Source of the DNA: an uncultured Shimia sp.
Lineage (GTDB): Bacteria; Pseudomonadota; Alphaproteobacteria; Rhodobacterales; Rhodobacteraceae
Assembly: GCF_947493595.1 (NCBI RefSeq)
Contig: NZ_CANLRL010000003.1
Location: 434,001-498,000 of the forward strand
DNA: 64,000 nucleotides
Direction of reading: 5' to 3'
Shown piece after piece: positions 1 through 8,366 of the stretch. The translations under genes and the position numbers were made by a program. Every line of letters begins with the position of its first letter. Position 1 is the stretch's first letter. The notes beneath the pieces were generated by a model that saw only the letters and a program-made list of their open reading frames with translations, searched no databases and was not told where the DNA came from.

Positions 1-1
1 G

Positions 2-169
2 GCGACCACGTCGATTGCTGTGGAAGGGCGCGGCGAGGACACTCTGGTGGAGCATCAGGCGATTGTGGATGCGATCACCGCACGCGATGGCGACGCGGCA
101 GATGCGGCCCTGCGGGCGCATATTTCGACTGCCTTTGTGACGCGTTTGAAGCAGGAAAACTCCGAGTAA
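2..169 (+). CDS. GntR-family (FadR/FCD) transcriptional regulator, C-terminal fragment
   Basis: Only the last 55 codons lie in the window, and the start is off the left edge. The readable frame contains EHQAIVDAI, then a run ending LRAHISTAF and a TAA stop at 167-169. In FCD-domain regulators the final helices carry this pattern (H-x2-I-x-DAI-x-x-RD-x2-AA-x2-LR-x-H), where the histidine of the LRxH segment helps bind a metal or ligand. Family assignment rests on this helix alone, so the N-terminal winged helix is inferred. The stop codon abuts the stop codon of the convergent glycosyltransferase gene with no spacer. Confidence 0.7.
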   Translation, partial: ATTSIAVEGRGEDTLVEHQAIVDAITARDGDAADAALRAHISTAFVTRLKQENSE

Positions 170-2125
170 TCAGTCACCGTTGCTCGCATGGCAGGGGCTG
201 TGGTCTATGGCCTCGGCGGTTTTGCCGTGGCTGGTTTTGTCCCAGTAGAATGGGGCGAGGACCATTTCGATCAAGCCTTTGTAGGCCGCCAGCGTGGCCA
301 GCGGGAAATAAAGCAGCATAGATAGGATCCATAGGTAGAGACGGGGGCGTTTGCTTTTGTGGACGGCGGTGATCCAGAGCGCGCCGTTGGTGGTGCCGGA
401 TAGCAGCAGTGTGGCGACGAGGATCAGCAGGGTTTCCCGTGGCATCGTCTCGGTCAATGGATGAGGCAGGCCAAAGGCAGCGCCCCAGAGCAGCCACAGG
501 AAAGGGGCCAACAGAAACTGGCTGATTGTGCAGAGGAAGAGCGTCTGGAAGCCGAGAAATTGCCATGGGCCGAGGTCGCGCCATATCTGGCGTGGGTTGC
601 GCATGTGTACGATGTAGGTGGCCATGTAGCCTTTGAGCCAGCGCGAACGCTGCCGGATCCACGGGATCACATGGCAGTTGGCCTCTTCTTTGGTGATGGT
701 GGGGATGAGCTCCGTGCGATAACCGCGTCGGGCGAGGCGCATGCCAAGATCCGCGTCTTCGGTGACGTTGTGACTGTCCCAGCCGCCCACCTCTTCGATG
801 ACGTGTCGGCGCAAAAACAGTGTGGTGCCGCCCAGCGGGATTGGAAGTCGCAGGCGCTTTAAAGCGGGCAGCACCAATCGAAACCAAGCGGCATACTCAA
901 TGGAAAAGCAGCGGGAGAGCCAGTTGGTATAGGGGTTGTAATAGTCCAGAACGCCTTGCAGGCAGGCCACCTCCGGGGCGGAATGGGCAAAATGATACGC
1001 CACATGTTCCAACTGATCCGGGGCGGGGGCGTCTTCAGCGTCCCAAATGCCAATGATCTCGCCGCGGCAAAACGGTAGGGCATAGTTGAGCGCGCGGGGT
1101 TTGGTGGTGATGCCGGCGCCAGTGGGCACCTCGACCACGCGCATCCAGCGCGGCAGACGGGTTTGGGCGATGGTGGCTTGGGTGAGTTGATCTTTTTCTT
1201 CGAGCACCAGAACCACATCCAAAAGGGCGCGGGGATAGGTCAGGCGTGTAAGCCGGCGGATGAGGGCGGTGGCGATTTCGGTTTCCCGATACAGTGGCAC
1301 CATTACCGAGATACGGGGCAGACGTGCGCGGCGGCCGTTGCGGGTGAGGTGGGCAGGTAGGGTAAACGGCGCGGCGGCGGACCAGCGCAGCGGAGGGATC
1401 GGCGGTGTTCCCTCTTTGGACCAGAGGTGAAAGCAGAGAGCCGCGACGCGCAGGCTGGTGGCGGCTATCAGGGTGACAATGGTCCACCAAGTGAGCAGGT
1501 GCAGTGCCAGGTTGGGAATGGGCACGGCGGCAAATACCAGGAGGAGCAACAGGCTGACAAACAGGCAGTGACGCAGAGCTTTGCCATGGGCAAAGCGGCG
1601 GCAACTCTCGACTTCCGGCACACATGACTCGGCGGCTTCGGTCAGGGCGCGGCGGTGATGTAGGGCAACATGTGCTTGCAGCTGCTTGGCATCGGTAAGC
1701 GCAAAAAGCGACTCGCGCAGATGGGGAGGCAGGACGGCGCGCAGGTCATCGAGATGATCTGCGCGGCCGGTAACCAAAATAACGGTGCCGCCAATCTTGG
1801 CCCAAGGCAGCACGTTGTGCTCGAGGCAGAAGGCGGGCGGCAACAGGTCCGCCGCCGACTCTGAGGGGGGCGTGCGGGTCAGGTCGACTTGGCGCAGATC
1901 TTCGGATTGGGCTTTGAAGCTCCGGAAGGCCGCATTTGTGACCCAGCCTTGGGCGGTCAGGATTTCAGTAAGGGTGGCATTCCAGGACGATTGGCAGCGC
2001 AAGGCGAAGAACAACTGCCATGGGGTGACCAAGCCGGCTTCGATCAGGGCGCGGGCCAACGGCAGTCGCGCCGCGTCTTGCGGCTGATGTCGTTTGGGGG
2101 ATTGCTGAAGGGGCGTGGTGCCCAT
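170..2125 (-). CDS. Membrane-bound processive family 2 glycosyltransferase with N-terminal GspE_N-like domain
   Basis: The protein is about 651 residues. Residues 25-160 resemble the N-terminal domain of type II secretion ATPases (GSPII_E_N), a fusion also known from NfrB-like glycosyltransferases. Two membrane helices follow near 185-235, then a GT-A domain starting at PRISVMVPLYRE. The DAED motif, TEDADLG and the QRSRWLKG motif (QxxRW) are typical of processive beta-glycosyltransferases such as cellulose or hyaluronan synthases. Further membrane helices lie near 520-620. It therefore probably polymerises and exports a polysaccharide at the inner membrane; donor and product cannot be read from sequence. 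ATG at 2125 has an AGGTG upstream; an in-frame GTG lies at 2134. No c-di-GMP-binding PilZ domain or bcs partner genes are present nearby. Confidence 0.85.
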   Translation of the reverse strand: MGTTPLQQSPKRHQPQDAARLPLARALIEAGLVTPWQLFFALRCQSSWNATLTEILTAQGWVTNAAFRSFKAQSEDLRQVDLTRTPPSESAADLLPPAFCLEHNVLPWAKIGGTVILVTGRADHLDDLRAVLPPHLRESLFALTDAKQLQAHVALHHRRALTEAAESCVPEVESCRRFAHGKALRHCLFVSLLLLLVFAAVPIPNLALHLLTWWTIVTLIAATSLRVAALCFHLWSKEGTPPIPPLRWSAAAPFTLPAHLTRNGRRARLPRISVMVPLYRETEIATALIRRLTRLTYPRALLDVVLVLEEKDQLTQATIAQTRLPRWMRVVEVPTGAGITTKPRALNYALPFCRGEIIGIWDAEDAPAPDQLEHVAYHFAHSAPEVACLQGVLDYYNPYTNWLSRCFSIEYAAWFRLVLPALKRLRLPIPLGGTTLFLRRHVIEEVGGWDSHNVTEDADLGMRLARRGYRTELIPTITKEEANCHVIPWIRQRSRWLKGYMATYIVHMRNPRQIWRDLGPWQFLGFQTLFLCTISQFLLAPFLWLLWGAAFGLPHPLTETMPRETLLILVATLLLSGTTNGALWITAVHKSKRPRLYLWILSMLLYFPLATLAAYKGLIEMVLAPFYWDKTSHGKTAEAIDHSPCHASNGD

Positions 2126-2190
2126 ACCGCACACCTAACTCGCTAAAACACACCGTTTCAGCCTGTGCGCGTATGGTTAATGCAAGGTTA

Positions 2191-2217
2191 ACGTATGGCG
2201 GGATTGCCGCCATACGT
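2191..2217. terminator. Perfect 11-bp inverted repeat downstream of carA
   Basis: ACGTATGGCGG at 2191-2201 and its exact complement at 2207-2217 flank a 5-base loop. It lies between the carA stop and the glycosyltransferase start, both on the minus strand. It could end carA transcription, but no long U-tract follows in that direction, so a processing or attenuation hairpin is equally possible. Confidence 0.5.
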
Positions 2218-2238
2218 CGGGATTTCCAGACCTGTGGT

Positions 2239-3393
2239 TCAAGCGCGTGCGGCCATGGCGGCGGCAAAGTTCTCAAAGAGGTAGAAGCTGTCCTGTGGGC
2301 CGGGGGAGGCCTCTGGGTGGTGCTGCACGGAGAACACCGGACGATCCGCGAGGCGGATGCCGCAGTTGGAGCCGTCAAACAGGGACACGTGGGATTCCAC
2401 CACACCTTCGGGCAGGGTTTGTGCGTCCACTGCAAAGCCGTGGTTCATAGAAGTGATTTCCACTTTGTCGGTGTCATGGTCTTTCACAGGGTGGTTTGCC
2501 CCGTGGTGGCCGTGATTCATTTTGATGGTTTTTGCCCCCAGCGCCAGCGCCAGCATTTGGTGACCCAGACAGATGCCAAACACCGGAATGTCAGCTTTCA
2601 GAACCTCTTGGATCATCGGTACGGCGTATTCACCGGTGGCTGCCGGGTCGCCCGGGCCGTTGGAAAGGAACACGCCATCTGGCTTGTGTGCGAGCACCTC
2701 TTCGGCGGTTGCTGTGGCTGGCAGCACGGTCACGTCACAGCCAACAGAGGCCAGGCAACGCAGGATGTTGCGTTTGGCGCCAAAATCCACGGCCACAACT
2801 TTGTGCTTTGGGTCGGTCAGCTTTGGGTAGCCATCTGGCCATGCCCAGCGCATCTCGTTCCAGTGGTAGCTTTGTGCGCAGGTGACTTCTTTGGCCAGGT
2901 CGAGACCTTCCAAACCGGAGAAAGCACGCGCCTTGGCAACCAGCGCCTCGGTGTCAAACTCGCCATCCGGGTTGTGCGCCAGAGCCACATGCGGTGCGCC
3001 TTGTTGGCGGATCGCGCGGGTCAGGCGGCGGGTGTCGACACCGCCAATGGCAATGCGGCCACGAGAGGCCAGCCAGTCAGACAGGGTGTTCACGGAGCGC
3101 CAGCTGGACGGTGTGGTTGGATCCCACTTCACCACCATGCCAGCGGCAACGGGATCAGCTGTTTCGTCATCTTCCGGGGTCACGCCGGTGTTGCCGATGT
3201 GCGGGAAGGTGAAGGTCACAACCTGGCCAGCATATGATGGGTCGGTCATGATCTCCTGATAACCGGTCATGGCAGTGTTAAAGCAGAGCTCCGCCACTGT
3301 TTCGCCGGTGGCGCCAAAGCCACGGCCGTAAAACAGAGTGCCATCAGCAAGAGCGAGGCAGGCGGTCGGGTGATCGGGGGTCGATGCGGTCAT
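2239..3393 (-). CDS. carA: Carbamoyl-phosphate synthase small (glutaminase) subunit
   Basis: The protein hydrolyses glutamine and channels ammonia to the large subunit CarB to make carbamoyl phosphate for arginine and pyrimidines. From ATG 3393 it is 384 residues, the normal length. Residues 10-140 form the CPSase small-chain domain. The class I amidotransferase domain follows with nucleophile Cys275 in FGICLGHQM and the His359/Glu361 pair in QHHPEASPGPQDS. The ATG at 3393 follows a GGAG at good spacing; an upstream in-frame alternative at 3414 would add seven residues and is less likely. It is divergent from the yqeY-type gene, an arrangement I associate with Rhodobacterales. CarB is not in the window. 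Confidence 0.97.
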   Translation of the reverse strand: MTASTPDHPTACLALADGTLFYGRGFGATGETVAELCFNTAMTGYQEIMTDPSYAGQVVTFTFPHIGNTGVTPEDDETADPVAAGMVVKWDPTTPSSWRSVNTLSDWLASRGRIAIGGVDTRRLTRAIRQQGAPHVALAHNPDGEFDTEALVAKARAFSGLEGLDLAKEVTCAQSYHWNEMRWAWPDGYPKLTDPKHKVVAVDFGAKRNILRCLASVGCDVTVLPATATAEEVLAHKPDGVFLSNGPGDPAATGEYAVPMIQEVLKADIPVFGICLGHQMLALALGAKTIKMNHGHHGANHPVKDHDTDKVEITSMNHGFAVDAQTLPEGVVESHVSLFDGSNCGIRLADRPVFSVQHHPEASPGPQDSFYLFENFAAAMAARA

Positions 3394-3575
3394 GGGCGAG
3401 TCTCCGGCTGGCAAATTGGCCGATGCATATGTCGGCGCGTCACGGGCGTCAAGCAGATGTGTGTTCTCAATGACCCCTTATTTTAAAGGGCTTCTTCAAA
3501 AAATGCGATGGTTGCGAGTCACGAGGCGTTTATATAAGGTCTCATGCTTATGTTTGACAGCAATTGGCAAGAAGA

Positions 3576-4046
3576 ATGGCACTCAGAGAAGACATCAACA
3601 GCGCGCTGAAACAAGCGATGCGTGACCGCGCGGCGGACCGGCTCTCCACTTTGCGCCTGATCATGGCTGCGATCAAGGATCGGGACATTGCGGCGCGTGG
3701 CGAAGGTGAAGAAGGCAGCAGCGGCGTGTCGGATGCAGATATCCTGTCGATTCTCGCCAAGATGGTGAAGCAACGTCAGGAAAGTGCACGCACCTATGAA
3801 GAAGGTGGGCGACTGGATCTGGCAGAACGGGAACTGTCCGAGATCACCATCATCGAAGAATTCCTGCCCAAGCAACTCAGCGATGACGAGATTGTCGAAG
3901 CGGTAAAAGCGGCTGTGGCCGAAGTCGGAGCGGAATCCATCCGTGACATGGGCAAGGTCATGGGCGCGCTGAAGGCGAAATACACCGGCCAGATGGATTT
4001 TGGCAAAGTGGGGCCAATGGTGAAAGACCAACTCGCCAACGGGTAA
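3576..4046 (+). CDS. GatB/YqeY domain-containing protein
   Basis: A 156-residue soluble protein of the YqeY family, related to the tail domain of the GatB subunit of amidotransferase that binds tRNA. Seen motifs are the N-terminal LREDINSALK, RLSTLRLIMAAIKDRDI and the C-terminal DMGKVMGALKAKYTGQMDFGKVG split by gaps, which match the family along its full length. Its function is not firmly established; a role linked to tRNA or dnaG-rpoD neighbourhoods is known only by context elsewhere. ATG 3576 was chosen over a TTG at 3564 because the family begins M-x-LR. A clear terminator follows. Confidence 0.9.
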   Translation: MALREDINSALKQAMRDRAADRLSTLRLIMAAIKDRDIAARGEGEEGSSGVSDADILSILAKMVKQRQESARTYEEGGRLDLAERELSEITIIEEFLPKQLSDDEIVEAVKAAVAEVGAESIRDMGKVMGALKAKYTGQMDFGKVGPMVKDQLANG

Positions 4047-4066
4047 GTTGATCGTGTGAGATTGGA

Positions 4067-4099
4067 AACGGCCTCGCCTGAAATGGCGGGGCCGTTTTT
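4067..4099 (+). terminator. Rho-independent terminator after the yqeY-type gene
   Basis: A 12-bp stem (AACGGCCTCGCC with GGCGGGGCCGTT, one G-T wobble) encloses a 6-base loop and is followed by TTTTT. It separates the plus-strand yqeY-type gene from the convergent gene ending at 4108. Confidence 0.9.
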
Positions 4100-4107
4100 G
4101 TTGAGGG

Positions 4108-4698
4108 TCAGTCCACAACCCCTGCACCGGTGAAGCCACATTCATCCATGGCTTTCACATAAGCCGCGGTGAAACCGTCCAGAAAGAAGCTGGAAAACAC
4201 GTGTCCCCCAACTACCGCGTCGAGTTGGTGGTTCTTGCGCATGGCGCGCAGCACCCATTGGCTGTCGGGGTGGTCAAAGCGGAAAAAGGCGTGGGCAAAG
4301 CCGTCTTCGTCAAAATATCCGCTGACAACGGCGTCCATGCTGTCTTCGTCATCAAAGCGGATGTAAACGGCTTGACCGTCCTGCATCACGGTTGGGTAGC
4401 CACGGATGGCGTGCTCGCTGACTGAAACACCTGGAAAATAGCGGGGAGGACCGCCGTCGCCGTTGCTGATTTCGATGCTCAGGGTTGGTTCACCGTCTCC
4501 GCCGGTAAGGGCCGTACACGTGCGCCGCAGGTCTTCGCCGGTGTCGATGGTTTCGGCAAACACGCGCCAGGAGCCGTATTCCCAAAAGCCACTGTCAATT
4601 GGGGTGGGGACTGGCGGTGGTGCGCTGTTGGATGGCGCTTGTGCCGGGGCGGTGGTGTTGGCGGTGAAGGCCAAAAGGCCAACGGCAAAAAGCTTCAT
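4108..4698 (-). CDS. Exported protein of unknown function
   Basis: A 196-residue protein starting at ATG 4698 (GGGA upstream). It has a Sec signal peptide with a short n-region (MK), a hydrophobic stretch and a probable cut after APAQA, followed by a proline-rich linker. The mature part begins GSWRVFAETID and has two cysteines (in RRTC and DECGF) that could form a disulfide. The order 'WRV...C...' and a late VVSGYFDEDGFA segment loosely recall IalB-like periplasmic proteins, but I do not claim membership. Acid-rich patches (DDEDSMD) stand out. It is probably periplasmic; no function is assigned. Confidence 0.7.
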   Translation of the reverse strand: MKLFAVGLLAFTANTTAPAQAPSNSAPPPVPTPIDSGFWEYGSWRVFAETIDTGEDLRRTCTALTGGDGEPTLSIEISNGDGGPPRYFPGVSVSEHAIRGYPTVMQDGQAVYIRFDDEDSMDAVVSGYFDEDGFAHAFFRFDHPDSQWVLRAMRKNHQLDAVVGGHVFSSFFLDGFTAAYVKAMDECGFTGAGVVD

Positions 4699-4786
4699 AA
4701 AAATGTGTCCCTGTTCTGTCTTGTGGCAGAGTTTCAGAAAAACCCTGCCAAACCTTTGACGAGAATAAAGCTTTAGGGTGCTTTTC

Positions 4787-5593
4787 CTAGGATTGATTTG
4801 AGGATGCTGGCCACAGCTCTGGGAACCAATCCTCACGCAGCTTTTGGCCTTCGGTCATGTTGTGGCCGGGGAAAGGCGGCGAGGTGGGGCCGGAGCGTTC
4901 GACATAGCGGGCATCATCCCCAAGCAGGCGCAGAGAAAAGGCACGGCGGCGCTTGGTGGCGGTGTTGCCTCGGGCGCCGTGTAAAATATGATAGTTGAAG
5001 GCCACTGCGTCGCCCGGCTCCATTTCCCATTCCAGCACGCGCATGCCCTCTGCGTCCGGATCGGGGATCGGCATGTAGGCATCTTCGTTGGGGAAAAAGC
5101 TCTCCTCGCTGACCCAGCGCGTGGGCAGCACAGGTTTCTCCCATTTGTGGCTGCCAGCCACCATGCGCAGTGTGGCGTCTTTCACCGGATCAAGCGGCGA
5201 CCAGAAGCTGATGGTTTGCTGGCCTTCGACAAAGTAATAAGGCCCATCGGTGTGCCAGGGTGTGGCCATGGAGGTGCCGGGTTCTTTCACCAACACGTGG
5301 TCGTGGAACATCTGCACGGTTTGCGACTGCATCAGTTGCGCGGCGACCTCGGCGGCCTCGGAGGTTTCGATCACCTCCTGAAACTCCGGGATGCGCTGCC
5401 AGTTGCAGTAGTCGTCAAAGAAGCGGCCGGTTTGTCCCGCTTTCTCGTTGTTGGACGCATAGGGGCCGGGATCGGCCATGTTGCGCTCCACCCCTTTGCG
5501 CAGGAGCTCGATGTGATCCGCAAACAATCCGCGGATTAGGACAACCCCGTCCTGCTGATAGGTTTCGATGTCTTTGGCTGTGACCGTGATCAT
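4787..5593 (-). CDS. Phytanoyl-CoA dioxygenase (PhyH) family Fe(II)/2-oxoglutarate oxygenase
   Basis: A 268-residue cytosolic oxygenase. The double-stranded beta-helix iron ligands are visible as His114 and Asp116 in PWHTDGPYY and distal His205 in YHILHGARGN. The basic segment RRRAFSLR after it supplies the 2-oxoglutarate-binding arginine. PhyH enzymes hydroxylate CoA thioesters or small polar molecules such as ectoine, so substrate is open. It lies 64 bp downstream of the IclR regulator and the acyl-CoA ligase on the same strand and is probably co-transcribed with them. That context favours an acyl-CoA or branched acid substrate. Length and motifs are normal. Confidence 0.9.
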   Translation of the reverse strand: MITVTAKDIETYQQDGVVLIRGLFADHIELLRKGVERNMADPGPYASNNEKAGQTGRFFDDYCNWQRIPEFQEVIETSEAAEVAAQLMQSQTVQMFHDHVLVKEPGTSMATPWHTDGPYYFVEGQQTISFWSPLDPVKDATLRMVAGSHKWEKPVLPTRWVSEESFFPNEDAYMPIPDPDAEGMRVLEWEMEPGDAVAFNYHILHGARGNTATKRRRAFSLRLLGDDARYVERSGPTSPPFPGHNMTEGQKLREDWFPELWPASSNQS

Positions 5594-5657
5594 GATTTTG
5601 CCTCCCCAAAACTGCGACGAGCACGTTGGGGTGGGACAGAAAAACCGTCAAGTGGTT

Positions 5658-6482
5658 TTAGACCTGGGTGGCGTGCAGACGAAGCGACTGTGCGATTTGG
5701 AGCAAGCGCGGGCCAAGGTCGTTTTCCATGCGGTCTTTGGTTAGAAACGGGGCAGGGCCGCCAAGGTTTAGGGCCATGTCTGGTGCGGCGTCGCTTGGCA
5801 ATGGGAAGGGCACCGCAAGGGAATGCACACCTTCGTGCCAGTCGCCATAGTTCACGTAGAAGCCTTTTTCCGCGATCTGCGCGGCGGCGGCGTTGATGCC
5901 GTCGAGAATGGCGGGCCAGCGCTCCGGGCCGTGGTGCTCGGACAAAGCTTCAAGGATTTCGGCACGCTCGTCTGGTTTGCAGCCAGCGATATAGGCACGA
6001 CCCATGGCGGAGCGGGCCAGGGAAATACGCGAGCCAACGCCGAGTTGCAGCGACATCATGCCTTGGTCAGCACGGGCGCAGGCGAGGTAGGTCACGGTGT
6101 GATCATCCCGCGCACCAAGAGCGACTTGCACGCCATCACCGGCGTAGTCGGCGAGGCGTTGCATGTGATCTTTGGCGGCGTCGCGGATCGGCATGGAGCC
6201 AAGGCAGGCAAATCCAAGGCTCAGCGCAGGTACACCGATGCGGTAGCGGCCGGTCTGGTCATCATACAGCAGGTAGCTGGTTTGCAGCAGGGTGTAGGTC
6301 AGGCGTGAGATTGTCGAGTTGGGCAGGCCGGTGCGTTCAGCAATGTCGCGATTGGACAGGCCCGCGCGGTCACGTGGGCGGAAGCAGCGCAGCACATCGA
6401 GACCGCGCGACAAAGCAGTGACAAACTGACGGTCTGTTTCGGGGGCTGGGGTGTCGCTGGCGAGAGGCGTACGTTTTCTCAT
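5658..6482 (-). CDS. IclR-family transcriptional regulator
   Basis: A 274-residue regulator. Residues 18-80 form the winged helix (ALSRGLDVLRCF, LSNRDIAERTGLPNSTISRLTYTL), and residues 95-260 the IclR effector domain. IclR proteins usually control aromatic or aliphatic acid catabolism and often bind the pathway acid or CoA ester. It sits between the acyl-CoA ligase and the PhyH gene, and a palindrome TTCCG-CATGG-TGGAA lies 15 bases before its start codon, so autoregulation is likely. Similar boxes precede the fadJ-like and maoC genes nearby, which makes it the best candidate regulator of that set. Confidence 0.92.
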   Translation of the reverse strand: MRKRTPLASDTPAPETDRQFVTALSRGLDVLRCFRPRDRAGLSNRDIAERTGLPNSTISRLTYTLLQTSYLLYDDQTGRYRIGVPALSLGFACLGSMPIRDAAKDHMQRLADYAGDGVQVALGARDDHTVTYLACARADQGMMSLQLGVGSRISLARSAMGRAYIAGCKPDERAEILEALSEHHGPERWPAILDGINAAAAQIAEKGFYVNYGDWHEGVHSLAVPFPLPSDAAPDMALNLGGPAPFLTKDRMENDLGPRLLQIAQSLRLHATQV

Positions 6483-6496
6483 TGGGTTGTGTCTAT

Positions 6497-6511
6497 TTCC
6501 GCATGGTGGAA
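6497..6511. promoter_or_regulatory. Candidate IclR operator before the iclR-type gene
   Basis: TTCCGCATGGTGGAA is a near-palindrome (TTCCG-N5-CGGAA with one mismatch). It lies in the 40-bp gap between the ligase stop and the regulator ATG at 6482. The core CGCATGG-N-GGAA recurs at 8310-8320 upstream of the fadJ-like gene. Confidence 0.5.
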
Positions 6512-6522
6512 TTTTCTATGCG

Positions 6523-8175
6523 TCATGAGAGCTCTTTCCACAAGACCTTGCCGACGCCGGATTTGGGCAATGCGTCGATGAATTCCACAATGGTGGGGCA
6601 TTTGTAGGCGCTCATCTGGGTTTTGCACCATGTGATGATGGCGTCTTCTGTGAGGGAGTCGCGGGCCTCGGCCTGAGGCACCACAAAGGCTTTCACACAT
6701 TCGCCGCGCCGAGCGTCTTTGGCGCCGACCACGCAGCATTCGGCGATCTCGGGATGATGCAGCATCAGCATTTCGATCTCCGCGGGCCAGACTTTGAAGC
6801 CTGCGGCGTTGACCATGCGTTTTACACGATCGACCATGAAGAAGTAGCCATCGGTGTCGCGGTAGCCGATGTCACCGGAGCGGAAAAACGGCACTCCGTC
6901 GATTTCCACAAAGGCCTCGGTGGTGGCTTCGGGGCGTTGCCAGTAGCCGGTGAAGTTCTGCGGCGCGTGCATGACAATTTCGCCTACTTCGCCATGCGGC
7001 AGCTCAGTGTCGCCGCCGATTTCCAGAACGCGGCTGTCGACCTCAAAGATGGGCTGGCCCAGGCACTGGCGTTTGGGCGCGTCAATCGGATTGATGTGCG
7101 TGGCTGCCATGGTTTCCGACAGTCCGTAGCCTTCGATGTAGTCTAGCCCGGTCATGTCTTTGAGGCGTTTGGCAATGGCGTCTGGCATGGCTGCACCGCC
7201 GCCACCAATCATCTCCAGCGTGGAGAGGTCGTAGCTGTCAAAATCCGGATCGTTCACAAGATCAATCGCCATGGTGGCAATCGAGCGCCAGCGGGAGATT
7301 TTGTAGCGTTGGATCAGTCCAGCGGCCAGTTTGGAAGACCAGCGCGGCAGGATCACGTTGCGCCCGCCGGTGAGGATCGGTCCGCACATGCCGCCAACCA
7401 ATCCGGTGACATGGAAAAACGGCAGTGCGGCGAGGTGGACGGTGTTTTCATGTGGCGGGTTCCAGAGCGTGCTGGCGTGAAGAGAGGCCAGAAACGTGCG
7501 GTGAGTGTGCACGCAGCCTTTAGGCTGGCCGGTGGTGCCGGAGCTGTAGGGGATGACGGCAAGGTCATCGCCGGTGGTGTTGCGGGGGGCGGGCACATGG
7601 CCTGCGTCCAGTGCCGATTGGAAGCCGGTGATGCCATGGGCCTCGACCTCTTGTTCCGACATGGCCTGCGCCAGATTGGGCGGGGTCAGGTCAAAGTCGG
7701 CTTGGCCCATATCGGTCATGCGGGTGCCGATCAGGGTTGTGAGGTCGCCATGCCTGAGGGCAGGCAAGATGTGCTCCGACAGCTCCAAGGCGCAGATCGC
7801 GATTTTGGCACCGGTGTCTTCGACGAGATAGTTGATCTCCGTCTGTTTGTTCATCGGGTTCACGGGCACCACGGCGCCGCCGGCGCGCAGGATGGCAAAG
7901 AAGCTGATGATGTATTGCGGGCAATTCTGTGTGTAGAGCAGCACGCGGTCGCCTTTGGTCAGGCCGACGTGTTGCAGATAGCCTGCCAGTGCGGTCACGC
8001 GGGCGGCGATGTCACGGTAAGTATAATCGGCACCGTTGTAGGTGACTGCAATACGGTTGCCCCACTTAACCGCAGCCTCATCCATGCTGATATCAATCGG
8101 CTGGTCTGGCTGCGCAAAGGTCCAGTCTTTGCCGGTGGGCCAGAAATCCGGGATGCGGGCGTTTGGGTGGGGCAT
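6523..8175 (-). CDS. AMP-forming acyl-CoA ligase (fatty/dicarboxylic acid-CoA ligase)
   Basis: A 550-residue adenylate-forming enzyme that activates a carboxylic acid to its CoA thioester through an acyl-adenylate. Motifs seen are the P-loop SSGTTGQPKG, the hinge region RSGDIGYRDTDGYF with VDRVKRMVNAAGFK, and the C-terminal catalytic lysine segment PKSGVGKVLWKEL. ATG 8175 has AAAGGACGG upstream; the open frame extends further to 8325 but without homology-like sequence. It is the first gene of the minus-strand unit ligase-iclR-phyH and is divergent from the fadJ-like operon. The neighbouring hydratase/dehydrogenase, two acyl-CoA dehydrogenases and thiolase make a pim-like beta-oxidation role likely (PimA-like), although a medium/long-chain monocarboxylic substrate cannot be excluded. 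Confidence 0.92.
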   Translation of the reverse strand: MPHPNARIPDFWPTGKDWTFAQPDQPIDISMDEAAVKWGNRIAVTYNGADYTYRDIAARVTALAGYLQHVGLTKGDRVLLYTQNCPQYIISFFAILRAGGAVVPVNPMNKQTEINYLVEDTGAKIAICALELSEHILPALRHGDLTTLIGTRMTDMGQADFDLTPPNLAQAMSEQEVEAHGITGFQSALDAGHVPAPRNTTGDDLAVIPYSSGTTGQPKGCVHTHRTFLASLHASTLWNPPHENTVHLAALPFFHVTGLVGGMCGPILTGGRNVILPRWSSKLAAGLIQRYKISRWRSIATMAIDLVNDPDFDSYDLSTLEMIGGGGAAMPDAIAKRLKDMTGLDYIEGYGLSETMAATHINPIDAPKRQCLGQPIFEVDSRVLEIGGDTELPHGEVGEIVMHAPQNFTGYWQRPEATTEAFVEIDGVPFFRSGDIGYRDTDGYFFMVDRVKRMVNAAGFKVWPAEIEMLMLHHPEIAECCVVGAKDARRGECVKAFVVPQAEARDSLTEDAIITWCKTQMSAYKCPTIVEFIDALPKSGVGKVLWKELS

Positions 8176-8282
8176 GGGGCCGTCCTTTGATCTTGCATGT
8201 CCGCACGGGGCGTAAGCCAGCCTAGCGTGGCTTTGCGGGATTTTAGCGGGAAATTTTGGACAAGTGTCGTCGCGTCGTTTTT

Positions 8283-8320
8283 TTCCGCAGGGATGCGAAA
8301 CAGATGTTCGCATGGCGGAA
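8283..8320. promoter_or_regulatory. Nested inverted repeats upstream of the fadJ-like operon (candidate IclR operator)
   Basis: The region has TTCCGC/GCGGAA outer arms (8283-8288, 8315-8320) and ATGCGAA/TTCGCAT inner arms (8293-8299, 8307-8313). The right half, GTTCGCATGGCGGAA, matches the box before the iclR-type gene in 12 of its last 13 positions save one base. It lies 47 bp before the fadJ-like ATG in the divergent promoter region. Confidence 0.55.
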
Positions 8321-8366
8321 GCCACCGTAGACTGGGGGCAACAGTTATATGCGAGGGAGGCTCACG

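Noticed and set aside
2173-3237. 354-codon plus-strand frame opposite carA
   Set aside because: carA on the minus strand has all catalytic motifs over the same bases, so this frame is a by-product of codon bias.
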